A stretch of DNA of 27,584 bases. Origin: Flavobacteriales bacterium. Its GTDB lineage: Bacteria > Bacteroidota > Bacteroidia > Flavobacteriales_G > Salibacteraceae. Within the stretch, counting starts at the first letter, position 1. Every line of letters starts with the position of its first letter. A model generated the notes under the pieces. The model searched no databases, was not told where the DNA came from, and saw only the letters and a list, made by a program, of their open reading frames with translations. Location of the stretch: the NCBI GenBank assembly GCA_003499525.1, contig DNTB01000073.1:1-27584 (forward strand). The letters are read 5' to 3'. Positions 16,303 through 24,961 of the stretch are shown here, piece after piece. The position numbers and the translations under genes were made by a program.

Positions 16303-17130
16303 GTGGATTGGATCATAGAGTTCTTCGGAAATATACCTACCGAGTTTCGGGCGGGGATACTCATTGGAGGTTTGGTTTTGTTTTGGATTCTGGAGGGAAC
16401 GCTTCCTCTTTTTCGTTTCAAATACCGCAAATTCCAGCACGCGGGAATCAATCTTTTCTTCACCTTATGTACCATGATCATTGGCTTTGGCCTGGCCTCA
16501 GTCTTGCTCGCGGCTTCCGATTTTGTCTCAGAAAGACAGTTTGGTCTACTTTATATCTTTAGTTTACCAAATTGGATGTATCTCATTGTAGGCGTGATGC
16601 TTATGGATTTGATTGGGGCGTATTTCATTCATTGGCTAGAGCACCAGGTGAAATGGATGTGGAAGTTTCATCTCGTACATCATTCGGACACTACCGTTGA
16701 TGTTACGACAGGTTTGCGCCACCATCCGGGAGAAACGGTTTTTCGGATATCCTTCACTATTCTGGCAGTGCTCGTAATTGGTGCCCCGATGTGGATCATC
16801 ATGGTTTATCAGAGTTTATCCGTTCTTTTCGCTCACATTACCCATGCCAATATTCAAATGCCCAAAGCTATAGATCGGGCGCTATCATGGATATTCGTTA
16901 CGCCACTTATGCATAAGGTCCATCATCATTATGAACTTCCATTAACCGATACGAACTATGGCAATATTCTATCGATCTGGGACCGTCTATTTGGAACCTT
17001 CGCTCAAGTGGAGGACACCACAGAACTGGTTTATGGTATCGACACGCACATGGATGCGAAAGAAAACAACCGTATTCAGAACCTACTCAGGATTCCTTTT
17101 CAGCCTTATCGAGCGCCGAAGGGTAAGTGA
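16303..17130 (+). CDS. Fatty acid hydroxylase/sterol desaturase-family membrane protein
   Basis: A 275-residue di-iron membrane oxygenase. The histidine clusters of the family are present: HWLEH (110-114), HLVHH (123-127), RHHPGE (139-144), HITHANIQ (178-185) and HKVHHHYELP (204-213), followed by NYGNILSIWDRLFGTF. Hydrophobic segments lie near 18-35, 50-72, 90-110, 148-175. Such enzymes insert oxygen or a double bond into lipid chains using two irons held by the His residues; the lipid here is unknown. The start is GTG at 16303, preceded by TAGG; no ATG is available before the conserved region. It lies alone on the plus strand, 111 bases before the CoA-binding gene. Confidence 0.88.
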   Translation: MDWIIEFFGNIPTEFRAGILIGGLVLFWILEGTLPLFRFKYRKFQHAGINLFFTLCTMIIGFGLASVLLAASDFVSERQFGLLYIFSLPNWMYLIVGVMLMDLIGAYFIHWLEHQVKWMWKFHLVHHSDTTVDVTTGLRHHPGETVFRISFTILAVLVIGAPMWIIMVYQSLSVLFAHITHANIQMPKAIDRALSWIFVTPLMHKVHHHYELPLTDTNYGNILSIWDRLFGTFAQVEDTTELVYGIDTHMDAKENNRIQNLLRIPFQPYRAPKGK

Positions 17131-17211
17131 ATTGCACACTTTCTTAATTGTCAACAAGGCTTATCGCAATATTGATACTTTATGTTTAGAGAGAATCCTG
17201 AAACGAAGTTC

Positions 17212-17219
17212 TAATTTTG
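17212..17219 (+). promoter_or_regulatory. -7 element for the CoA-binding protein gene
   Basis: TAATTTTG is an exact match to TAnnTTTG, about 22 bases before the ATG at 17242. It implies a very short leader. The -33 element is weak (TTTAG near 17185). Confidence 0.45.
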
Positions 17220-17241
17220 CACCTTCAATAAATGCTCAGAT

Positions 17242-17700
17242 ATGAATCGGATTTACAAGAAAAAAATAGGGGATTTCTTGAAGAACAAAAACATAGCGGT
17301 ACTTGGATATTCCACGGACAGCAATCAGCCCGCCAATGCCATTTATAAGAAACTGGAAAAGAACGGGTATATGGTGTTTGCAGTAAACCCTAAAGCAGAT
17401 CAGATCACAGATGTACCCTGTTATGCAAACATTAAGTCCATTCCGGAAGAGGTTGGGGCAGCAGTACTTTGTACTCCTGCAGATGTCACAGAATCTGCGG
17501 TAAACGAATGTGCTGAGAATAATATAAAATATGTCTGGTTTCACAAAGGGCCAGCCCCGAATGGGAGCTATGATAAGAATGCTTTTGAGCGGGCCAAAGA
17601 ACTTGATTTGGAAGTCATTCCCGGAGGTTGCCCATTAATGTTCGTAAAGCCAGACCTGTTTCATCTTTGTTTTGGATGGTTTCAGAGACTTCCAGAGTAA
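17242..17700 (+). CDS. CoA-binding domain protein (YccU-like)
   Basis: A 152-residue cytoplasmic protein consisting of one Rossmann-like CoA-binding domain (CoA_binding_2). Visible landmarks are IAVLGYSTDSNQPA (18-31), VFAVNPKADQI (45-55), AAVLCTPADVT and KYVWFHKGPAP, ending IPGGCPLMF. Length and motif order match the stand-alone YccU-type proteins. Those are thought to bind CoA or a nucleotide but have no agreed reaction. A promoter element sits directly upstream, so it is probably its own unit. Confidence 0.88.
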   Translation: MNRIYKKKIGDFLKNKNIAVLGYSTDSNQPANAIYKKLEKNGYMVFAVNPKADQITDVPCYANIKSIPEEVGAAVLCTPADVTESAVNECAENNIKYVWFHKGPAPNGSYDKNAFERAKELDLEVIPGGCPLMFVKPDLFHLCFGWFQRLPE

Positions 17701-17830
17701 AAGAGGGGTTGACGAATTAATTCAGTACTGCCCGCTTTTCATCTCTAATTTGCATAACTATATAACCAAAATATTAAAGATTTATTTGTGGTAAGGTGAC
17801 CCTAAAAACACCATAGATGAATTATTACAG

Positions 17831-18529
17831 ATGAACCGTTTTTATCAACAGCCGAAAATATGGCAATGGACCATTACCTCCTTCATGCTCGTTATTGCCG
17901 TTGCACTCATTATCCTTTGGATGTGGTTAATGATTCAAAGTAACTTTTACTTCTTGCTGATTTTCTTGTATGTCCCGGCATTCCAGTTTTTGCTTTCTCC
18001 TCTTTTTACATTGATCGGAATGTATAAATACCTTTCCCCAATGCTATTGGCGTATGCTCCAAATCCTAAGAAATACGACCTGCACAATGGAACCTCTTTC
18101 GACTATCTATTTCTATATCAAAAGGGAACTCGTGGCTACCTGTGGCAGAGCATCCTGTTAAAATACTACCTCGACGGATTGCTTGCCATAGTTCAGGAAC
18201 TTGAAGAAGAAAAAATTCCGGAGAGCATCGTAATTCGCGGAAGTTCTTATTTTTTCAGTGAGCGTACTGCTCAGAAGCTTGGGTTTGAACTACGAAGTAC
18301 AGGCTTCGCCGAAAAGCTAAATATCATTGCCAACTACCTTGATTTGCTGTGGATGTATTCTCTTTCTAAAGGCAGGTTAAGATTTCCAAGGCTTAATAAT
18401 GTTAAAACTGCTCAGACTACAGGAGCGAATCTCAAAGAGAAAAAAGAGGAACTATTAAATCTGAAATTTTTCATCGAACACCGAATATCATCAGAAAGAA
18501 AAAAAGTAAAGTTTCACCATGATCAATAG
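17831..18529 (+). CDS. Conserved membrane protein, copy B of a family present twice in this window
   Basis: A 232-residue paralogue of the protein at 9017, with two N-terminal membrane segments (about 14-34 and 40-60) and the same soluble domain: YLSPMLLAYAPNPKKYDLHN, GTSFDY, KIPESIVIRGSSYFFSERTA, QKLGFE, AEKLNI and NYLDLLWMYSLSKGR. Roughly half the residues agree over the full length, most in the central blocks, while the membrane segments and tails have drifted. The tail is longer and more basic here. Its stop lies 11 bases inside the next gene, a lipoprotein protease, so it has a different coupled partner from copy A. Family and function not recognised. Confidence 0.8.
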   Translation: MNRFYQQPKIWQWTITSFMLVIAVALIILWMWLMIQSNFYFLLIFLYVPAFQFLLSPLFTLIGMYKYLSPMLLAYAPNPKKYDLHNGTSFDYLFLYQKGTRGYLWQSILLKYYLDGLLAIVQELEEEKIPESIVIRGSSYFFSERTAQKLGFELRSTGFAEKLNIIANYLDLLWMYSLSKGRLRFPRLNNVKTAQTTGANLKEKKEELLNLKFFIEHRISSERKKVKFHHDQ

Positions 18530-19709
18530 AAAAACCAGGTTTATTCTCATTGGGCTGTTATCCTTTGCTATACTCAGCTGTAAAGTGCATTGGTCCAAAG
18601 CCATTCAAAGGGGAAGCGTGGCATCGCAGGATTTCCATGAAACTGTGAAATACGAGCTTCGGAAGGGGCTCATTTTTGTTCCGGTGACGATTAAAGGAAA
18701 GAAATACAGATTTCTATTTGATTCTGGCGCTCCTTTTAGCATTTCTAATAAAATTCAGGCGGAGTACGGGTTCAAAGTGGTGAGCGCATCCAACATTGTC
18801 GACAGCGATGAGAACCGCAAAAAAGTGGAGTGGTGTGAGGTGGATTCTTTCGGAATAGGAGATATCTGGTTTTCAAAGCAATCTGCATTTGTAGGTGATT
18901 TTGAGGCCAATCCGGTATTGGCATGTCTTGAGATCGATGGAATCCTGGGATCGAATATTATCCGGCAGGGCTTTTTTACCATTGATCCCGAAAGTAATAC
19001 CCTGACAATATCCAGCGCATTAGATATTGATACCACTGAGGTTACTTCCATCCCCTTCAAGGGAAATAGCCAGTTCAGTATGTTCATTGACCTCAATATC
19101 GCTGAGTTTGAGGTGCAGCGGACGCTGGTGGACTACGGTTTCAACGGTTTTCTTGAAATAGACAGCCTTATTTATGATTCCCTGCAACAACGCGAATTGA
19201 TTGGCAAAACCTGGGTCGAAACGGGAATGGAGCAAAGCGGAGTTATTGGCAAGGCAGTTGAATTCACTGGGAGAATAACATCCTCTGAATCCGTAAGAAT
19301 AGGAAATTTATCGGCAGGTAATACCATCATTTTTGTGGAAAATGAATCTAAAATTGGAAACAGACTCTTATCCAGATTCAAAGTGACGATTGATTGGCAG
19401 CATAAATTGCTGCATTTTGCTCCAATAGAATCGACTGAGGACACAGTTTCGCTTGCTGGCTTCAAGCTGGGATATGCTGACGAGGGTGTGTATGTAATGT
19501 CGGTAATTGAAAATACAGATGCATTTAATCAGGGGATGAGACCCAACATGAGAGTTATAGAATTGGACAATATTGTTTTTGATGATCTGAATAGCTACTG
19601 CGATTATGTCTTCTCCGATATGGGCGATCCAAAGGAGGTTGTTCTTGTGGATGATACGGGCGATTCCTTAGAGCTGAATATAAAGCCTGTGCTGATGTTG
19701 TCGAGATAG
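18519..19709 (+). CDS. Retropepsin-like aspartic protease lipoprotein with C-terminal PDZ domain
   Basis: A 396-residue protein. The signal peptide ends in a lipobox FAILSC (Cys 21). The aspartyl-protease domain (about 45-290) has the first active-site loop FLFDSGAPFSIS (Asp 68) and a second TLVDYGFNGFLEID (Asp 205), with the hydrophobic strand DGILGSNIIRQG between them. The PDZ domain (about 310-395) includes LGYADEGVYVMSVIENTDAF and RPNMRVIELDNI. The second loop has DYG where D-T/S-G is usual. The protein would act in the periplasm or on the surface, with the PDZ domain selecting substrates. It overlaps copy B of the unknown membrane family by 11 bases. Protease activity is inferred from the motif. 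Confidence 0.85.
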   Translation: MINRKTRFILIGLLSFAILSCKVHWSKAIQRGSVASQDFHETVKYELRKGLIFVPVTIKGKKYRFLFDSGAPFSISNKIQAEYGFKVVSASNIVDSDENRKKVEWCEVDSFGIGDIWFSKQSAFVGDFEANPVLACLEIDGILGSNIIRQGFFTIDPESNTLTISSALDIDTTEVTSIPFKGNSQFSMFIDLNIAEFEVQRTLVDYGFNGFLEIDSLIYDSLQQRELIGKTWVETGMEQSGVIGKAVEFTGRITSSESVRIGNLSAGNTIIFVENESKIGNRLLSRFKVTIDWQHKLLHFAPIESTEDTVSLAGFKLGYADEGVYVMSVIENTDAFNQGMRPNMRVIELDNIVFDDLNSYCDYVFSDMGDPKEVVLVDDTGDSLELNIKPVLMLSR

Positions 19710-19967
19710 TTAGAATACTTCACGAGCGGGTGGACATTAGAAAACGTATAGGATAAAACTGAAGCTTAGCATGCCCCAAAGCAATTGCTTAATGAATGGG
19801 TTCAATTTCGACGCCCTTGATTCACATATCCAAACTTGAAATTTTAGAAGATGCTCCCCTAATGCCAGAAAGAATGCCCGCCAAAACGGTCATATATCTT
19901 GTCGATTTTGACGGTGAAAGGGGTTGTGCATAAGCTGCCCGTGGTAGTAAAAATTAGATGTTTCAGG
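19710..19967. other. Intergenic sequence without recognisable genes
   Basis: Between the protease gene and the decayed toxin I find no frame with family features on either strand, no clear hairpin terminator and no obvious repeat. The 80-codon minus-strand frame at 19859-20101 is only the shifted reading of the toxin remnant. Confidence 0.5.
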
Positions 19968-20259
19968 TTATTCGGCTTTTGGGTCTTGTCTTGAATCCCA
20001 AATGGTGACAATCTCAATATACTTTTCATTTTTTCGATAAAAAATGCAGTAGTCTGATACAATAACATTTCTAACATTTTTAATATTAGTCTTAATACCA
20101 ATGTCTGGATATTTAGAAGTGATTTTTATAGCATCCCTTATCTGCGCGTTTAATTTTCTACTTTAATTCCTAAGTGCCGTTACGCCTGTGAAAAAATTCT
20201 AGTATCTCAAACAGATCAATTTTTGCTCTTTGCGACCAAATTATTCTTCGCTTAGCCAT
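19968..20259 (-). pseudogene. Decayed ParE/RelE-family toxin
   Basis: Starting at the minus-strand ATG 20259 the sequence reads MAKRRIIWSQRAKIDLFEIL then EFFHRRNGT, ending at TAG (20172-20170). Past this, one base out of frame, it continues SRKLNAQIRDAIK, PDIGIKTN, VRNVIVSDYCIFYRKNEKY, IEIVTIWDSRQDPKAE and stops at TAA 19968. Removing one base and reading through the TAG gives 96 residues with the ParE hallmarks: an N-terminal W-x-x-x-A helix, FHRRNG, a P-x-x-G turn, an R-x-x-x-V strand, IFYR and the closing I-W-x-x-R-Q-D-P. So both a nonsense and a +1 frameshift disable it. It follows an antitoxin-like tail whose stop overlaps its start. Confidence 0.75.
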
Positions 20260-20389
20260 TTATCTATTTCAGATTCGACTTGTTCATTTAAGAACGATGC
20301 TCCTTTCTCAATCTGATGAATTCCTTCCGAAATTCCCCTCCTCTGAACTGAACTGGAATTTTCGATCGGACAATCTGCTCTGGCTTCAT
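20241..20389 (-). pseudogene. Remnant of the partner antitoxin
   Basis: The frame ending at 20241 reads RGISEGIHQIEKGASFLNEQ then VESEIDKWLSEE, the acidic, E/K-rich C-terminal pattern of short antitoxins (…G-x-x-x-x-x-E-x-V-x-x-x-I-x-K-W-L). Its last 19 bases overlap the toxin start. The only nearby ATG (20389, MKPEQIVRSKIPVQFRGG) is in another frame, so the antitoxin is either frameshifted near 20336 or 5'-truncated. The call rests mainly on its place before ParE. Confidence 0.5.
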
Positions 20390-20410
20390 TAATGGGCAAC
20401 TCAAAAAATA

Positions 20411-20983
20411 TCAAGACCCAGAACCAGCCAATACAAGAACCAATGCAACCAGAACGATGATACCTACAGTAGAAATAGCAAATTGATTTGACTTCTCTTT
20501 TGAGACTGCCTCCTTATAGTTTTCCACCGTTTTTACAAAACCGGTATCCATGCCGAAGCCGTACTTTGAGACAAAAGCAGAATCGGTTTGTATCTGCACT
20601 GCAATGGCATGATAATATCTGGAGCTGTAAATTTCCTCTAAATCAGAGTGAAACAATGTTCCCTGTTCTCTGTCTCTATACCCCGTACTTACGTTTATCA
20701 AGCCATTCGCACAGTTGATCCAGGCTTTGTACTTTAAATGATCTAAAACCGATGCATTGGAAGAATGCTTTGCGCCTGCGGATTCAACTTCGCCAAGTTT
20801 CACATATTCGAAATCCAAAGGTTCTCCCTCGTAAAACAGGTAGATCGAAGTGGGTGGGTCGATGCAATTTATCGAATCAATTCGGGTATACTCTCCGTAG
20901 TCATAATCTCCATAAGTAACTGAACAGGAGGATAATGTGGCACTTACAAGAAAGAGAAGAAGGATTTGTGTAGTGATTTTCAT
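20411..20983 (-). CDS. Lipoprotein with C-terminal membrane segment, unknown function
   Basis: A 190-residue lipoprotein: signal MKITTQILLLFLVSATLSSC (Cys 20), a soluble domain (about 45-150), and a hydrophobic C-terminal segment (169-187) ending AGSGS. The core contains PPTSIYLFYEGEPLDFEYVK, LGEVES, LKYKAWINCANGLINVSTGY. The step from a strand with KLGEVE to a helix and then NGLINV recalls small YbjQ-like or DUF4156-type lipoproteins, but the match is loose. Anchoring at both ends is unusual. It is a lone minus-strand gene. Confidence 0.75.
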   Translation of the reverse strand: MKITTQILLLFLVSATLSSCSVTYGDYDYGEYTRIDSINCIDPPTSIYLFYEGEPLDFEYVKLGEVESAGAKHSSNASVLDHLKYKAWINCANGLINVSTGYRDREQGTLFHSDLEEIYSSRYYHAIAVQIQTDSAFVSKYGFGMDTGFVKTVENYKEAVSKEKSNQFAISTVGIIVLVALVLVLAGSGS

Positions 20984-21501
20984 GGTTGATTGTTATATCA
21001 AGTTCTGTACTATTTCACAGTATGTAACAAATAGCAATCCAGAATTTGCGCATGGCCAAAATACTTCTGGTCTCATGTATTGAAACCTGCCAAAAACTAT
21101 ACGGGGTTATTAAAGCGAAGGAATGAAGGACGAGCAGCGCTCACTTTTGCCAATCTTCCGGGTACAATTCTCTTGGGGCAAGTCTACCAAGCGATATAAT
21201 CGGAGCCTGCTGAAATCGCAGGTGCGATGGGTATTTACTTCCTGACGCTTTCCTCACCGAAAGACAATAGGGCTATTTACATGATTAAGAACTACGGACG
21301 CGGGTCTGTAGCCAACCCGGTAAATCTTGATTTACACATAGGTCCGTGAATTGATGAAAAGAGGTATTAAAAAAATCATAACATCATGTTTTCGCATTCA
21401 AATGACTCCCATTATTATGTTCGTAGGATTAATGATAGGTGCATGAGTTTGAATTTGGCCATGAGGCGAACAATAGATGCTCAATAACTTGTTTTGAAAA
21501 T
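20984..21501. other. Intergenic stretch between the lipoprotein and ppc, with a possible gene remnant
   Basis: No intact gene is seen. A plus-strand piece at 21227-21349 reads MGIYFLTLSSPKDNRAIYMI then KN, which resembles the last strands of a T9SS sorting domain, but the frame upstream is broken by stops. A weak promoter-like pair for the next gene is TTTCG (21390-21394) with TATGTTCG (21416-21423). The frame of ppc is open back to GTG 21439 but with no conserved sequence. Confidence 0.4.
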
Positions 21502-24219
21502 ATGATAACCAAAGAAACACTACAGGCACAAGGCCTGGATAAGATAAAATCCGATTTTAATTACTGGGTATCCCTATTTAAAGAAATGCTCGTTTCGGTG
21601 GGTGAAGAAAATCTGGCATCCAAACTTCCTTTTGACAATGGACTGGTAAGAACTAAAGGAAGTCGGTCAGATGAAAAAATGACTCAGGCTATAGGAATCT
21701 GTTTTGAGTTGCTCAATATGGTGGAGGAGAATGCCGCAACCCAGTTTCGACGAAAAATGGAGACTCAGTTTGGACTAGAGTCAATTCGAGGATCATGGGG
21801 AGAAACGCTGCAGCAATGGAAGTATGAAGGATTTGATGAAAAGGAAATCGCAAATAAGCTTAGCGAAGTCAATGTAATGCCTGTTCTAACGGCACACCCG
21901 ACTGAAGCTAAGCGACTTACAGTTTTGGAAATACACAGGGAGCTTTATCTTTTAATGGTGCAACGGGAATACACGATTTGGTCTGACTCCGAGCGAAATG
22001 CACTTAAAAGACAGGTTATTGGCCTGATGGAACGATGGTGGTTAACCGGTGAAATCTACCTCGAGAAACCGAGGCTGGAAGATGAAAGAAACAACCTTAT
22101 GCATTATTTTGTGAATGCCTTCCCGGAGGCCGTTCGCCTAACAGATATTCGTTTGCAGGATGCCTGGCTTAAAATGGGTTACTCACCAGAATTAATGGAA
22201 TGGCCAGAGCATTTTCCAACCATTCATTTCGGCAGCTGGGTTGGGGGAGACCGGGATGGCCACCCTTTTGTAACTCCTGAATTTAACCGATCAACATTAC
22301 GCTTGCATCGAGAATTGGCACTTGATAACATAAGAAAGCAACTCTCCGATCTGGTGATTAAACTGAGTGTTTCAAGCTATCGTGTGTCCATTCCGGAAAA
22401 TCTTCTAAAAGAAATCGATAGCCTGAAGAAGTTATTCGGAAATCGGGGGCGGTCAGCAGTAGACCGAAATCCCTCGGAACCAATCCGGCAGTTTCTAAAT
22501 TTATTGCTGATACGCCTCGACAATACCATAGCAGAGGATTATTCATTTGGAGAAAAGGGATATTTCAAACGTGCTGATGAATTGGCGAAAGAGCTCAAGA
22601 AAATCAGAAGCTGGTTGATCGAAATAGGTGCTGTTCATGTCGCTAAGCAGTATCTCTTTCCAATAGAACGGAGGTTACAGAGTTTCGGGTTTCATTTGGC
22701 CCGGTTGGACATCAGACAGAACAGTGAATACCATGAAAAAGCCATATCTCAAATTCTCCAGTCTTCAGGAAATCAGGATTTTGACTACGGCTCATGGAGT
22801 GAGGAAAAACGTCTAAACTTCATCAACGAAGAACTGAAAAGTAATCGCCCTTTCTTGATTAGTGGAACTTCGTGCGGTAAAGAAGCCGACAATGTTCTGG
22901 GTTACCTGAGGGTAATCAAAAACCACATTGATCAGTACGGAAAAGAAGGAATAGGAACCGTAATCGTGAGTATGACGAGGAGTTTGAGCGATTTGCTCGT
23001 AGTATTTCTATTCCTGAGGGAAGTAGGTCTTCGGGAAGCTGGCCTTACTGTGGCTCCTTTGTTGGAAACGATTGATGATCTCGCCGCCGGACCAGACATA
23101 TTAAAAGCATATTTAAGTCATCCGGTCATTGACCAACTCAGAGAAAAGAACCCTGAATTTTTTCAGGAAATAATGCTGGGATATAGTGACAGCAATAAAG
23201 ATGGTGGAACCCTGGCAAGTAAATGGAGCGTGTACAAAGCGGAAGATAACCTGACCAGAGTAGCCAATGAATTTGGAGTTAAGTTGTGCTTTTTTCATGG
23301 GCGGGGAGGTACGATCAGTCGCGGTGGCGGAAAAATTCATCGTTTTTTGGATAGTATGCCTCCAGGTTCTATGAGCGGACAAATAAAAAAGACCGTTCAG
23401 GGTGAAACCATAGCTAACCAATATGCAAATCGCCTAACAGCTACCTACAACATGGAGATGTTTGTCGCCGGCACAGCAAGGCAAATGCTCCACACCAATG
23501 ATCTGGAAGAAAAGGATAGCGTATACGCCATGATGGATGAGTTGGTAGAAAGATCCAGAATTGCATATAGAAAACTTCTCGATCATCCGAGTTTTATGGA
23601 ATTCTATGAAAACGCCACTCCTATTGATGTGCTTGAACAAAGCAAAATTGGATCGAGACCCTCAAGAAGAACAGGTCAAAGGAACCTTGAAGATTTGAGA
23701 TCTATTCCATGGGTATTTAGCTGGAGTCAGTCCCGGTTCAATCTGAGCGGTTGGTTCGGTGCTGGTTCAGCACTTTCTGAATTTCGGAATGAAAATCCGG
23801 AGGCATACCACAAGCTTAAGAACCTGACTCAAGACTGGGCTTTCCTGAAGTATAGCTTGATTCAAATGGAATCAAACCTATTAAATGCCAATAGCGCTAT
23901 CATGGAAAGATTTGCAGAATTAGTGCCAAATGATACAACCAGAAATGAAATTATGGAGATGATTTTGATGGATTATCAGGCCTGCCTCGATCTAACTGCC
24001 GAATTACTTGGTGGTGAAAGAGAAAAAAGAAGAGTTTCAAAACTAGAAAACAATAAAATGAGAAACTCAGCACTAAGTGTACTTCATGAGCTGCAGCTCG
24101 AACGCACAATAAAATGGCGAGCTGTAAAAGACGCTGATAAAAAACTGGGAGATCAACTTCTCATTCAACTTTTGCTATTGGTGAATGTATTAGCCGGTGG
24201 ACTGAAGAGCACGGGATAA
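21502..24219 (+). CDS. ppc: Phosphoenolpyruvate carboxylase
   Basis: A 905-residue enzyme that joins bicarbonate to phosphoenolpyruvate to form oxaloacetate, refilling the citric acid cycle in the cytoplasm. Catalytic landmarks: VLTAHPTEAKRL (His 132), SWVGGDRDGHPFVTPE (about 245), GYSDSNKDGG (about 560), the glycine-rich loop FFHGRGGTISRGGG (about 597-610) and the closing SIPWVFSWSQSRF plus GWFGAGSAL. The C-terminus ends KSTG, as PEPCs end in a short x-T-G. The start at 21502 is preferred over GTG 21439 because the extra 21 residues are unlike the family. GGDRDGHP has His where Asn is usual. Allosteric control by acids or acetyl-CoA is family knowledge. Confidence 0.96.
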   Translation: MITKETLQAQGLDKIKSDFNYWVSLFKEMLVSVGEENLASKLPFDNGLVRTKGSRSDEKMTQAIGICFELLNMVEENAATQFRRKMETQFGLESIRGSWGETLQQWKYEGFDEKEIANKLSEVNVMPVLTAHPTEAKRLTVLEIHRELYLLMVQREYTIWSDSERNALKRQVIGLMERWWLTGEIYLEKPRLEDERNNLMHYFVNAFPEAVRLTDIRLQDAWLKMGYSPELMEWPEHFPTIHFGSWVGGDRDGHPFVTPEFNRSTLRLHRELALDNIRKQLSDLVIKLSVSSYRVSIPENLLKEIDSLKKLFGNRGRSAVDRNPSEPIRQFLNLLLIRLDNTIAEDYSFGEKGYFKRADELAKELKKIRSWLIEIGAVHVAKQYLFPIERRLQSFGFHLARLDIRQNSEYHEKAISQILQSSGNQDFDYGSWSEEKRLNFINEELKSNRPFLISGTSCGKEADNVLGYLRVIKNHIDQYGKEGIGTVIVSMTRSLSDLLVVFLFLREVGLREAGLTVAPLLETIDDLAAGPDILKAYLSHPVIDQLREKNPEFFQEIMLGYSDSNKDGGTLASKWSVYKAEDNLTRVANEFGVKLCFFHGRGGTISRGGGKIHRFLDSMPPGSMSGQIKKTVQGETIANQYANRLTATYNMEMFVAGTARQMLHTNDLEEKDSVYAMMDELVERSRIAYRKLLDHPSFMEFYENATPIDVLEQSKIGSRPSRRTGQRNLEDLRSIPWVFSWSQSRFNLSGWFGAGSALSEFRNENPEAYHKLKNLTQDWAFLKYSLIQMESNLLNANSAIMERFAELVPNDTTRNEIMEMILMDYQACLDLTAELLGGEREKRRVSKLENNKMRNSALSVLHELQLERTIKWRAVKDADKKLGDQLLIQLLLLVNVLAGGLKSTG

Positions 24220-24267
24220 CTTCTGTTGGGCATGAACTAATCTCAACAATAGTTGTGAATAAAAAAA

Positions 24268-24284
24268 GGGTGCTGGAAGCACCC
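24268..24284. terminator. Bidirectional rho-independent terminator
   Basis: GGGTGCT-GGA-AGCACCC, a perfect seven-base-pair stem with a three-base loop. It is preceded by seven A (serving the minus strand as a T run) and followed by CTTCT-like T-rich bases for the plus strand. It lies between the convergent ppc and lipoprotein genes and can serve both. Confidence 0.8.
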
Positions 24285-24319
24285 TCTTAAACAAATATTT
24301 ACAGTTCGCTAATGTGTGG

Positions 24320-24961
24320 CTACTGCTTAGTATATACAGCTGTACAGTCGAAATAGTTAATGCCTATTTTTCTGCGATAATTAAAGGTTAGCACTATGTC
24401 ACCGCTGGTATCGTCAATATCACCAGAATAAAAAGTATCCATGTCACCATCAATTACCTCTGTGATTTCTAAAACAGTACCGAAACTCATTTTAGCAATG
24501 GCGACAAATGATGGACTTGCACTTACAGATCCAAACACAAAAGAATCATCATCATCCACGCTGGCTGTTACGGTACCCGAATAGCTTTGATTTCCAGTAG
24601 GGATATATTCGACGATATCATATGTTCCTTCTATTGCGGTGTTTCTGTATACAACGGTTACGTAGCGTGACTTAGAAGTGAAATTTCCAGCAGCGTCTGA
24701 AACGCTGTAGCGCAGTTCATAAATGGCACCCAATTCTTCACCAACTACACCATCAACGGTTACGCGCGATGTGATGTCCCCATCTTCGTTATCGCTGGCC
24801 GAATAACCGGGATCAACCCATGCTTCCCCCTTGTAATGAACCATCTGTTCCTCTCCATTCAACATTAGCGATGGAGCCTCACCATCGTCTTTTTTGCAGC
24901 CGGTTAAAATGGAAAGGATGATGACCAATGTTGCAAGTCCCAAATTCATAAATGACTTCAT
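24320..24961 (-). CDS. DUF5011 Ig-like surface lipoprotein
   Basis: A 213-residue lipoprotein: signal peptide to lipobox ILTGC (Cys 22), followed by KKDDGE. Residues ~30-105 form one DUF5011-type Ig-like domain, recognised by GEAWVDPGYSASDNEDGDIT, GAIYELRYSVSDAAGNFTS and RYVTVV. The C-terminal ~100 residues (IEGTYDIVEYIP to DCTAVYTKQ) look like a separate beta-barrel-like domain of the kind found after such units in Bacteroidota lipoproteins. No catalytic residues are seen, so binding or structural work at the cell surface is likely. It shares a terminator hairpin with ppc. Confidence 0.85.
   Translation of the reverse strand: MKSFMNLGLATLVIILSILTGCKKDDGEAPSLMLNGEEQMVHYKGEAWVDPGYSASDNEDGDITSRVTVDGVVGEELGAIYELRYSVSDAAGNFTSKSRYVTVVYRNTAIEGTYDIVEYIPTGNQSYSGTVTASVDDDDSFVFGSVSASPSFVAIAKMSFGTVLEITEVIDGDMDTFYSGDIDDTSGDIVLTFNYRRKIGINYFDCTAVYTKQ

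Noticed and set aside
21439..21501. GTG start of ppc at 21439
   Set aside because: The added residues (MHEFEFGHEANNRCSITCFE) are unlike PEPC and start right after the candidate promoter; ATG 21502 fits better.
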